Below are positions 1-5,495 of a stretch of 5,710 bases of DNA, one piece after another. The first letter of the stretch is position 1, and every line of letters begins with the position of its first letter. The stretch comes from Bacteroides sp. GTDB taxonomy: Bacteria > Bacteroidota > Bacteroidia > Bacteroidales > Bacteroidaceae. The position numbers and the translations under genes were made by a program. The notes beneath the pieces are model-generated. The model was not told where the DNA came from and made no database searches. It worked only from the letters and a program-made list of their open reading frames with translations. The stretch lies in the NCBI GenBank assembly GCA_019412865.1, contig DXOJ01000242.1, positions 1 to 5,710 of the forward strand, given 5' to 3'.

Positions 1-45
1 TTGCGGACATTTAAGAAGATATAAAAAGATAGTCAAAAAGACATA

Positions 46-51
46 TATAAT
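46..51 (+). promoter_or_regulatory. Possible -10 box (TATAAT) ahead of the methyltransferase
   Basis: A perfect TATAAT lies about 50 bases upstream of the methyltransferase start. No TTGACA-like -35 box sits at 16-18 bases upstream; that stretch is A-rich. In DNA this AT-rich a TATAAT can occur by chance, so this is only a candidate. Confidence 0.3.
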
Positions 52-86
52 TTAAAATGAATTTTTATGTAAAAAACGAAGCAAAG

Positions 87-93
87 AAAGGGG
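87..93 (+). promoter_or_regulatory. Ribosome binding site that decides the methyltransferase start
   Basis: AAAGGGG ends 8 bases before the ATG at 102. The frame is also open from an ATG at 57, but that start has no Shine-Dalgarno sequence. It would add 15 residues ahead of the point where D12 methyltransferases normally begin. The site therefore favours 102. Confidence 0.6.
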
Positions 94-101
94 TTGGCAA
101 A

Positions 102-938
102 ATGAGAAAGAATAAACTGGTAGCCCCTGTTCTAAAATGGGTAGGTGGGAAGAGACAATTATTGGATACTTTTCGCCCACTGTTACCAAAAAAAATTACA
201 ACATACTGTGAGCCATTTGTTGGTGGCGGTGCATTGTTGTTTCATCTTCAGCCTGATACGGCATATATAAACGATATAAATCCAGAATTAATTCGTGTAT
301 ATACGGTTATCAAAGAAAATGTTGATGAACTGATTGAAGAGTTAGAGAAATTTGAAAATACAGCTGAACAGTTCTATGCAGTTAGAGACTGGGATCGCAA
401 TAAGGATTATTATTTGACATTGACTGATGTTCAAAAAGCTGCTTGAGTATTATATTTGAATAAAACTTGTTTTAATGGATTGTATCGTGTAAATAATGCA
501 GGTGAGTTTAATTCTCCGTTTGGTAATTACCGAAATCCTAATATTGTGAATGCACCTGTATTGAGGGCTGTTAGTGCATATTTTAATTCTGCTGATATTC
601 GTATGACGACAATGGACTATGCCGAAGTATTGAAAAATGTTCCAAGGGGTGCTTTTGTGTATCTTGATCCCCCTTATGATCCTGTTTCTGAAACTGCAAG
701 TTTTACCGGATACTCGAGAGGTGGATTTTCACGAGAAGATCAAATAAGACTGAGAGAGTGTTGTGATGATTTAAATGCTCGTGGCATAAAGTTTATGCTT
801 TCAAATTCTGCAACAGAATTTATATTGGAGCAATATGCAGCTTACAACATAACCATTGTTAAAGCGAAACGTGCTGTTAATTCAGTCGCTTCAAAGCGTG
901 GAGATGTTGACGAAGTGGTGGTGCGTAATTATAAGTGA
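102..938 (+). pseudogene. D12-class adenine-specific DNA methyltransferase (Dam/DpnII type), interrupted by one in-frame TGA
   Basis: The family transfers a methyl group from S-adenosylmethionine to adenine N6 in a short DNA target. The first half has the SAM-binding motif KWVGGKRQLL (residues 12-21), CEPFVGGGALLFHL (36-49) and INDINPELI (56-64). The second half has NKTCFNGLYRVN, the catalytic DPPY (189-192), a LSNS motif and the usual VVVRNY ending. Both halves are in the same frame and together give 278 codons, normal for the family. They are separated only by TGA at 444-446, codon 115. DpnM-type relatives read Ala-Ala-Arg here, so a CGA-to-TGA change (one C-to-T step) is the simplest cause. 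TGA is not evidently recoded: this gene and the glycohydrolase downstream both end in TGA. No ribosome binding site precedes the second half, so a split two-subunit enzyme is unlikely. GATC specificity is plausible from family resemblance only. The endonuclease remnant overlaps the 3' end. Confidence 0.9.
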
Positions 939-1311
939 TCGTCAAAAAAGTCTTAATGACATAGCGTGGGAAAAACTATTTGAGAAGTACGATATATTAG
1001 GACATATTGAGAGAACTGGGCAATTTCAAATCTCAGCAAAGCAGATAAAGGAAGTACGAGAGCCACGACTGATGGCGAAGTTTGACCATACAATTAATTT
1101 ACCAAGGATTTTTGCGGATAATGAACTCTCTATTTTGCCAGTTACTCGTGGTGATTATATTATTTCTCATTTTGATGCTTATCACGAATTTGAGACTGAT
1201 AACTCTCTGATAACACGAGTTTCACTTCCAACTTATATACAAAAAACCTATAATTCAATACATAACCACAGGTTAGTACAAATACCTTATGCGATTTTCG
1301 GAAAGGCTTAG
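904..1311 (+). pseudogene. N-terminal remnant of a type II restriction endonuclease
   Basis: The readable part (DRQKSLNDIAWEKLFEKYDI, then REPRLMAKFDH, INLPRIF, LSILPVTRGDYII and RVSLPTYIQ) matches, from memory, the N-terminal part of Firmicute type II restriction enzymes annotated with DUF6996/DUF6997. Those are usually more than 300 residues and carry a PD-(D/E)XK-like nuclease region, with an EAK motif, further on. Here resemblance stops after base 1242. The last 22 residues look unrelated and end in TAG, so the catalytic part is absent. The start is uncertain. ATG at 904 is the nearest normal in-frame start and lies inside the methyltransferase gene. A more natural N-terminus would be the codon just before Ser-Asp-Arg, but that is ATA (929-931) and may be a decayed ATG. 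Overlap with a D12 methyltransferase is the expected layout for a restriction-modification pair. The exact family name is recalled, not searched. Confidence 0.72.
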
Positions 1312-1329
1312 AAAGGGATATTTACCTTA

Positions 1330-1344
1330 TTTTCGCCCCGAAAA
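1330..1344 (+). other. Small hairpin in the scar after the endonuclease remnant
   Basis: TTTTCG (1330-1335) and CGAAAA (1339-1344) form a 6-bp perfect stem around a CCC loop. It lies between two broken genes, just before the terminator-like structure at 1348-1391. Its function is unknown. Confidence 0.35.
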
Positions 1345-1347
1345 ATG

Positions 1348-1391
1348 ACACAAACAAGGCTTGATGTATCTTATCTGTGTTTTTTTATTTT
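1348..1391 (+). terminator. Candidate Rho-independent terminator
   Basis: ACACAAACAAG (1348-1358) pairs imperfectly with CTTATCTGTGT (1370-1380): a 5-bp outer stem, then shorter pairing with two mismatches, around an 11-base loop. It is followed directly by a T-rich run, TTTTTTATTTT (1381-1391). The T-run is convincing but the stem is weak and GC-poor. It would separate the restriction-modification remnants from the NucS-like reading frame. Confidence 0.4.
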
Positions 1392-1469
1392 TAGCAGAAA
1401 AGGAAAACAAAAAACGCATACGATACGGTAGTAACCCGATTTAATGTCGCTAAAGTTATTCGTGACAGA

Positions 1470-1979
1470 GTGAAAAAGCTGGATAATCACAATGCAAGGT
1501 TGAAGAAGTGTGATGTAGCAGTTGAATCAGATATTGATGATACTGACAGTGCTGAAAAAGTTACAATAGACATTGGGATAAAACGACAGCAGTTCTCTAA
1601 TGAAAAGTTGTTAGAAAATGAGCTTACTGCAAGAATAGAAAGTGATATGTCAGTATTTGGTATGAACCTTAAAGAGTATAAACGTAAAGGTGAGTATGGC
1701 AGACAATATATTATTCCAGTTGGAAGACTTGATTTATTATGTGAGGATAATCAAGGAAATTTGTATGTTGTCGAATTGAAGAAGGACAGTGGCTATGATG
1801 ATGCTTATGAACAGACGGTTCAGTACCTCGAATGGTTTGAGAAAAGTGAAAAATTCAAAGGTAAAAAAGTATATGGGATTATTTGTTTGAACAATCTGAC
1901 AAAGGAACTTATTTTAAGAGGGCATAATGATAAGAGAATGCGGTTGTTTGAATATCAGATATCTTATACAGAGTTGTAA
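1470..1979 (+). CDS. NucS-like (DUF91-type) PD-(D/E)XK nuclease domain protein, probably 5'-truncated
   Basis: The C-terminal half looks like the RecB-like nuclease domain of NucS/DUF91 proteins, which cut DNA. Visible elements are Glu49/Glu51 in a helix before the core, VGRLDLLCED (84-93; Asp88), the signature VVELKK (100-105; Glu102 and Lys104), and QTVQYLEWF (115-123), the Gln/Tyr helix typical of the fold. The N-terminal 45 residues are charged and unrecognised, so the target cannot be named. The GTG start has no ribosome binding site. The same frame stays open upstream to a TAG at 1392-1394 with no ATG, GTG or TTG. Its codons for YDTVVTRFNVAKVIRDRV run smoothly into the protein, so the original start was probably lost at the scar. 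It ends 17 bases before the macro-domain gene and could share its transcript. It is either a fragment that still makes a domain or a decaying gene. Confidence 0.62.
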   Translation: MKKLDNHNARLKKCDVAVESDIDDTDSAEKVTIDIGIKRQQFSNEKLLENELTARIESDMSVFGMNLKEYKRKGEYGRQYIIPVGRLDLLCEDNQGNLYVVELKKDSGYDDAYEQTVQYLEWFEKSEKFKGKKVYGIICLNNLTKELILRGHNDKRMRLFEYQISYTEL

Positions 1980-1983
1980 TACT

Positions 1984-1989
1984 AGGAGG
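1984..1989 (+). promoter_or_regulatory. Strong ribosome binding site of the macro-domain gene
   Basis: AGGAGG, followed by T, lies 7 bases before the ATG at 1997. It fits the anti-Shine-Dalgarno sequence nearly perfectly and fixes the start. Confidence 0.85.
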
Positions 1990-1996
1990 TGTCACG

Positions 1997-3064
1997 ATGC
2001 CATTTAAGATTGTTCGTAACGATATAACAAAAGTTAAAGCAGATGTGATTGTAAATACTGCCAATCCGAATCCGATATGTGCAAGCGGTACAGATTTAGC
2101 CATATATGAGGCGGCAGGAAAAGAACAGCTTCTTGCCGAAAGAGCAGGTATCGGCAAAATTGCAAGAGGTGATATTGCTGTTACCGGTGCATACAACTTA
2201 AAGGCAAAATATATTATTCATACAGTAGGACCGGTATGGACAGACGGAAAGCATCATGAATTTGAAATCCTTGAGAATTGTTATCGAAAATCGTTACAGA
2301 AAGCATTGAAACTTGAATGTGAGAGTATAGCATTTCCCCTGATTTCGACAGGAGTATATGGATTTCCGAAGAACAAGGCATTACAGATTGCTGTGTCAGT
2401 ATTCAGCCAGTTTCTTACTGAAAATGAAATGGAAATCATACTGGTAGTGTTTGATAAAAGGTCTTTTCAGCTGTCCGGTCAGATTGTTGGGGATATTGAT
2501 TCTTATATAGATGCTAATTACGTCAGAGAAATCCGTAGAAAAGAGTACCCGATAAGGAGCAGAAGAAGTACTCGTATAAAAGAATTGGCAGAAGAAGATT
2601 TCAATGAAAAAATGCTTCAAAGAGAAGAAGACAACTATCCATTTGGGAAAATGACAGATACGGGCATGACAGAGTTGCTCATGCCGTTAGAAAATATTTC
2701 ATTGGAAGACCAGCTGGCCAATATAGGAGCTTCCTTTCATGATAAATTATTTGAACTGATTGACGAAGCACATCTTGATAATAAAGATGTGTGGAAACGG
2801 GCAAATCTTGACAGGAAACATTTTTCAAAGATTCAGTGTGACCAAAACTATCATCCAAAGAAGAAAACTGTGATGGCACTCTGTATCGCACTGCAGCTTG
2901 ATCTGGAACAGTCGAAAGATTTACTTGCCAGAGCAGATTGGGCATTTAGTCCAAGCAGTAAGGTGGATCTGATTGTACAGAAGGCTATCATTGATAAGCA
3001 GTATAATATTATGCAGTTGAATGTGACTTTGTTTAAGTATACGAATGAAATATTGGGAGTATAA
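1997..3064 (+). CDS. Macro-domain protein with C-terminal helix-turn-helix-like domain
   Basis: Residues 1-165 form a macro domain, a fold that binds ADP-ribose and often removes it from proteins or hydrolyses its esters. Seen are Asp9, ADVIVNTANPNP (15-26, with the ADP-ribose-contacting Asn20 and Asn23), and the phosphate-binding loop ISTGVYGFP (116-124). The first glycine-rich loop is atypical: where MacroD-type enzymes have GGGV, this has CASGTDLAIYEAAG (28-41). A charged linker (about 175-235) leads to a helical domain (about 240-355). Its KRANLDRKHFSKIQ followed by HPKKKTVMALCIALQLDL resembles a compact XRE-like DNA-binding fold that I recall in other Firmicute proteins. There is no signal peptide or membrane segment, so it is cytoplasmic. 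The next gene is a second, unrelated ADP-ribose hydrolase. A role as an ADP-ribose-responsive regulator or as a de-ADP-ribosylating enzyme is inferred. No ADP-ribosyltransferase is adjacent, which argues against a plain DarTG pair. Confidence 0.88.
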   Translation: MPFKIVRNDITKVKADVIVNTANPNPICASGTDLAIYEAAGKEQLLAERAGIGKIARGDIAVTGAYNLKAKYIIHTVGPVWTDGKHHEFEILENCYRKSLQKALKLECESIAFPLISTGVYGFPKNKALQIAVSVFSQFLTENEMEIILVVFDKRSFQLSGQIVGDIDSYIDANYVREIRRKEYPIRSRRSTRIKELAEEDFNEKMLQREEDNYPFGKMTDTGMTELLMPLENISLEDQLANIGASFHDKLFELIDEAHLDNKDVWKRANLDRKHFSKIQCDQNYHPKKKTVMALCIALQLDLEQSKDLLARADWAFSPSSKVDLIVQKAIIDKQYNIMQLNVTLFKYTNEILGV

Positions 3065-3070
3065 AGAGGT

Positions 3071-3113
3071 TACAAGTAAATATTGATTGGCATATGTTAC
3101 GTCGATACTTGTA
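3071..3113 (+). repeat. Inverted repeat that competes with the downstream terminator stem
   Basis: TACAAGTA (3071-3078) is the exact reverse complement of TACTTGTA (3106-3113), separated by 27 bases. The second arm overlaps the left stem and loop of the terminator-like hairpin at 3099-3123, so the two structures exclude each other. The geometry resembles an antiterminator/terminator pair. The arm is AT-rich, and chance is possible. Confidence 0.4.
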
Positions 3114-3131
3114 GTATCGGCGTTTGATTTT
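3099..3131 (+). terminator. Likely Rho-independent terminator after the macro-domain gene
   Basis: ACGTCGATAC (3099-3108) pairs with GTATCGGCGT (3114-3123) over 10 bp, with one G-U pair and a 5-base TTGTA loop. It runs into TTTGATTTT. It starts 35 bases after the macro-domain stop codon. The T-tract is interrupted by GA, so termination may be partial. Confidence 0.6.
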
Positions 3132-3143
3132 GCCCTAAAAAGT

Positions 3144-3160
3144 GTCGCCCGGACAGCGAC
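3144..3160 (+). other. GC-rich hairpin in the macro/glycohydrolase intergenic region
   Basis: GTCGC (3144-3148) and GCGAC (3156-3160) form a perfect 5-bp stem around the loop CCGGACA. There is no T-run after it, so it is not a terminator. It stands out as GC-rich in an AT-rich spacer. Its role is unknown. Confidence 0.35.
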
Positions 3161-3213
3161 CATATAAAGATGCCGCTCAACTATACTTATATTGTAACAA
3201 AGAAAAAGAGCTG

Positions 3214-3227
3214 CCGGAGCAATCCGG
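3214..3227 (+). promoter_or_regulatory. GNRA-capped hairpin just upstream of the glycohydrolase ribosome binding site
   Basis: CCGGA (3214-3218) and TCCGG (3223-3227) form a perfect 5-bp stem closed by GCAA, a GNRA tetraloop. It ends 5 bases before the GGAGG at 3233-3237. CCGGAG is also directly repeated here (3214-3219 and 3224-3229). Such a compact structure could influence ribosome access or act as an mRNA 5' stabiliser. That role is inferred. Confidence 0.4.
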
Positions 3228-3232
3228 AGATT

Positions 3233-3237
3233 GGAGG
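3233..3237 (+). promoter_or_regulatory. Ribosome binding site that decides the glycohydrolase start
   Basis: GGAGG lies 5 bases before the ATG at 3243. The frame is also open from a TTG at 3231, but that codon overlaps this site and has none of its own. The ATG gives the usual family N-terminus, MYGAILGD. Confidence 0.8.
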
Positions 3238-3242
3238 CATAT

Positions 3243-4097
3243 ATGTACGGAGCAATTTTAGGAGATATTATAGGAAGTCCATTTGAGTTTGACAGAGGAA
3301 ATAAAACAAAGGAATTCGATTTGTTTACTAAAGGCTGTGACTTTACAGATGATTCTGTTATGACAATAGCAGTTGGAGAAGCTCTTCTTGCAGTCGGAAC
3401 GGAAGCTACAGTAAAGGAAATAGAAGAGGCGCTAGTAACTAACATGCAGGATTGGGGAAAAAGATATCCATATGCAGGTTATGGTGGAAGATTCAGGTAT
3501 TGGCTTAGAGAAAGCAACCCAAAGCCATACGGAAGTTATGGGAATGGATCCGCCATGAGAGTGTCAGCAGCGGGATGGCTTTATGATTCGCTGGAAAGAA
3601 CAAGAGAGGTAGCAAGAGCGACAGCAAATGTGACACATAATCATCCGGAAGGCATTAAGGGTGCAGAAGCAACAGCCAGTGCAATATACATGGCTAGGAA
3701 TGGATTTTCAAAAGAAGAAATTAAAGAATACATCGAGAGGGAGTTTCATTACAATCTTGATAGAACACTTGATGAGATCAGACCGGGATATCATATGGAT
3801 GAGACTTGTCAGAGAACAGTACCGGAGGCAATTATTGCATTTCTGGAATCCAAAGATTTTGAGGATGCCATACGGAATGCAGTATCACTAGGTGGAGATA
3901 CTGACACGCTTGGTGCTATCACAGGCAGTATTGCAGAAGCATTTTATGGAATTCCGGCTGTATTGATTGCAGAGTGTAGAAGCCGGATTGATGAAGGCTT
4001 GATGACGGATGTTCTTGATGAGTTTGATCATACTCTTGGTAGAGATAAAAATGCTGATTCAGATGAGAAGAAGGGGAAAAGATTAATGGAATTGTGA
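3243..4097 (+). CDS. ADP-ribosylglycohydrolase family protein (DraG-like)
   Basis: DraG-fold enzymes use two metal ions, usually magnesium, to cleave ADP-ribose from modified amino acids or related substrates. The protein has 284 residues, a normal length, and appears complete. Visible family motifs are GAILGDIIGSPFEF (3-16), FTDDSVMTIAVGEALL (34-49, with metal-binding Thr35-Asp36-Asp37), YGGRFRYWL (80-88), GNGSAMRVSAAGWL (100-113), THNHPEGIKGAEATA (131-145) and SLGGDTDTLGAITGSIAEA (215-233, with metal-binding Asp219, Asp221 and Thr222). All expected metal ligands are present, so it should be active. There is no export signal, so it is cytoplasmic. It follows a macro-domain gene, another ADP-ribose-processing family, across a spacer with a likely terminator, so the two may be separately controlled. 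The substrate cannot be told from sequence: arginine-linked ADP-ribose, as in DraG, is one possibility, and a free ADP-ribose derivative or modified nucleic acid is another. Confidence 0.93.
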   Translation: MYGAILGDIIGSPFEFDRGNKTKEFDLFTKGCDFTDDSVMTIAVGEALLAVGTEATVKEIEEALVTNMQDWGKRYPYAGYGGRFRYWLRESNPKPYGSYGNGSAMRVSAAGWLYDSLERTREVARATANVTHNHPEGIKGAEATASAIYMARNGFSKEEIKEYIEREFHYNLDRTLDEIRPGYHMDETCQRTVPEAIIAFLESKDFEDAIRNAVSLGGDTDTLGAITGSIAEAFYGIPAVLIAECRSRIDEGLMTDVLDEFDHTLGRDKNADSDEKKGKRLMEL

Positions 4098-4168
4098 TTA
4101 ATCCATTTGGTAAGTATATTCAGATGACAAAGAAGATGATAGCGGTTTTAAAAGGAAGAGCAAAGATA

Positions 4169-4573
4169 ATGAGAACAATTAAAGTTACGGGAAAAGGTAA
4201 AATAGCGGTAAAGCCGGATATGATCCGGTTATATGTCAGCAAGGAAGAACTTTGCAAAGAATATGAAGATACTCTCCGAAGGTCAACAGAAGATACAGAG
4301 TTCCTCAAGGATTTGTTTGAAAAACTTGGCTTTCAGAGAAAAGACCTTAAAACAGTATATTTTAATGTCGATACAGAATATGAAAGCTATCAGGACAGAG
4401 ATAAGAGCTGGAAGCGAAGATTTAAAGGCTATAAGTACAGTCATCGTATGAAAATAGAGTTTGAAGCTGATAATAAAAGATTAGGGCAAGTCCTTTACTC
4501 TGTGGCTCATAGTTCATTAAAGCCAGAGTTTTCTATTTCCTCACTTGCTGAAATCATGGGGCGGAATGTATAA
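4169..4573 (+). pseudogene. SIMPL-domain (DUF541) protein, C-terminally truncated
   Basis: RTIKVTGKGKIAVKPDMIRL (2-21) is the typical opening of SIMPL/DUF541 proteins, whose molecular function is poorly known. The middle part, from KDLKTVYFNVDTEYE through YKYSHRMKIEFEADNKRLGQVLYSVAHSSLKPEFSI, follows family members well. Those run to roughly 220 residues, but this reading frame stops at 134. Resemblance ends at residue 123 (about base 4537), where a chain such as YTVKD-plus-helix is expected. An unrelated 11-residue tail, SSLAEIMGRNV, follows instead. No continuation is visible in the other two frames, so a deletion or join is more likely than a frameshift. The ATG at 4169, preceded by AAAAGGAAG, gives the family-like N-terminus. 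The frame is also open from GTG 4094, which overlaps the glycohydrolase stop, and from ATG 4124. There is no signal peptide, unlike the exported members. Co-transcription with the glycohydrolase is likely. Confidence 0.72.
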
Positions 4574-4595
4574 TCAAGAATGAAAGCTAAATGAT

Positions 4596-4602
4596 AAGGA
4601 GG
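4596..4602 (+). promoter_or_regulatory. Strong ribosome binding site of the 4Fe-4S membrane protein gene
   Basis: AAGGAGG is followed after 5 bases by the ATG at 4608. It fixes the start. It also shows that the junction truncating the SIMPL gene left this gene's translation signal intact. Confidence 0.85.
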
Positions 4603-4607
4603 CCTCT

Positions 4608-5495
4608 ATGAATAGAGATAAAAGAGTTCAGAGCAAACCCGCACAAAAAGAAGCAATTAAAAGAAACAAGTTTCGCAAATATGTGCCATCAATTTTGCTA
4701 TTTCTGCTATTTGAGATAGTGGCAGTTACATTGTGGCTTGTTAAGAAAAATCTATTTTATCTATTAAATTTTAGCTACATAGGAGGCTGCCTTGGACTGG
4801 GAACAGCACTATTTACCGCCGGAAAACGATATGCCAGACATTTCATACAATTGGCGGTGGGAAGCTATATGTTGTTGTATCTCGGTGTGATTTCCCATGA
4901 AAATATGCAGATTGAGGGATTCTGGTATTATCTGTTCTTAGGCGTTTTTGAAGCGGCAACTATCCATTATGCTGTGGCGAAAATATTTGGTCCATTGTTT
5001 TTTGGGCGCGGTTGGTGTGGCTATGCCTGCTGGACAGCCATGGTGCTGGATTTTCTACCTTACAAACAGCCGCAACAGCCACGAAAAGAGAAGCTTGGTT
5101 TTCTTCGCTATGTAATGTTTGTACTGTCATTAGCGTTGGTATCCGGTTTGATGCTGATAAAAATTGCAAAGCTGGAACAAATTATGTTTTGGCTGTTCAT
5201 CGTAGGAAATGTGCTTTATTATATTTTGGGTATCGGACTGGCATTTGTACTCAAGGATAATCGTGCATTCTGCAAATATCTGTGTCCTGTTACAGTATTC
5301 CTCAAGCCTATGAGTTATTTTTCATTTTTACGTGTTCATTGTGACGAGAGTAAATGTATTCATTGTGACAAATGCTTGAGAGTCTGTCCTATGAACGTGG
5401 AAGTTAATAAAGAATCCCGAAAGCGAAAAAATGGAACTGAATGCATTCTTTGCTATGAATGCACAAAAGCTTGTCCAACAAAGGCGTTGCACTAG
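4608..5495 (+). CDS. NapH-like integral membrane protein with two 4Fe-4S clusters
   Basis: Proteins of this type pass electrons between a membrane pool and a partner redox protein. The 295-residue chain starts with a basic cytoplasmic tail (1-24). About six hydrophobic segments follow: 25-45, 50-71, 78-95, 104-132, 165-186 and 191-215. Between segments 4 and 5 lies FGRGWCGYACW (132-142, Cys137 and Cys141), and FCKYLCPVTVF (221-231, Cys222 and Cys226) follows the last one. Both are conserved marks of the NapH/CcoG/RdxA-like group. The C-terminal domain has two ferredoxin motifs: Cys250/253/256/260 followed by Pro, and Cys279/282/285/289 followed by Pro. All eight ligands are present. The protein ends soon after the second motif. 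Length and motifs look intact. No nitrate reductase, RNF or other redox partner gene is in the window, so its partner is unknown, and a nap symbol would overstate the case. A link with the ADP-ribose genes is not evident. Confidence 0.9.
   Translation: MNRDKRVQSKPAQKEAIKRNKFRKYVPSILLFLLFEIVAVTLWLVKKNLFYLLNFSYIGGCLGLGTALFTAGKRYARHFIQLAVGSYMLLYLGVISHENMQIEGFWYYLFLGVFEAATIHYAVAKIFGPLFFGRGWCGYACWTAMVLDFLPYKQPQQPRKEKLGFLRYVMFVLSLALVSGLMLIKIAKLEQIMFWLFIVGNVLYYILGIGLAFVLKDNRAFCKYLCPVTVFLKPMSYFSFLRVHCDESKCIHCDKCLRVCPMNVEVNKESRKRKNGTECILCYECTKACPTKALH

Noticed and set aside
444..446. TGA read as an amino acid (alternative code or selenocysteine)
   Set aside because: TGA ends the methyltransferase and the glycohydrolase in this window, Trp is encoded by TGG throughout, and the expected residue here is Arg, so recoding is unsupported.
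456..938. Second half of the methyltransferase as an independent gene
   Set aside because: It is in the same frame as the first half, starts with TTG lacking a ribosome binding site, and only completes the family's motif set together with the first half.
1997..3064. Complete DarTG toxin-antitoxin system
   Set aside because: The macro half resembles the enzyme part of DarG in general terms, but no DarT-type transferase lies on either side and the C-terminal domain does not look like that of DarG.
3182..3193. TATACT/TATATT as a -10 box for the glycohydrolase
   Set aside because: No -35-like hexamer is found at 16-18 bases upstream of either, and the spacer is AT-rich, so the match is not specific.
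1909..3445. Minus-strand open frames opposite the macro and glycohydrolase genes
   Set aside because: They are antisense to well-supported genes, have no family features, and their hydrophobic runs are what the reverse complement of acidic and charged coding sequence gives.
4960..5260. Alternative frames within the 4Fe-4S gene
   Set aside because: They overlap a complete, motif-rich membrane protein and carry no recognisable domain.
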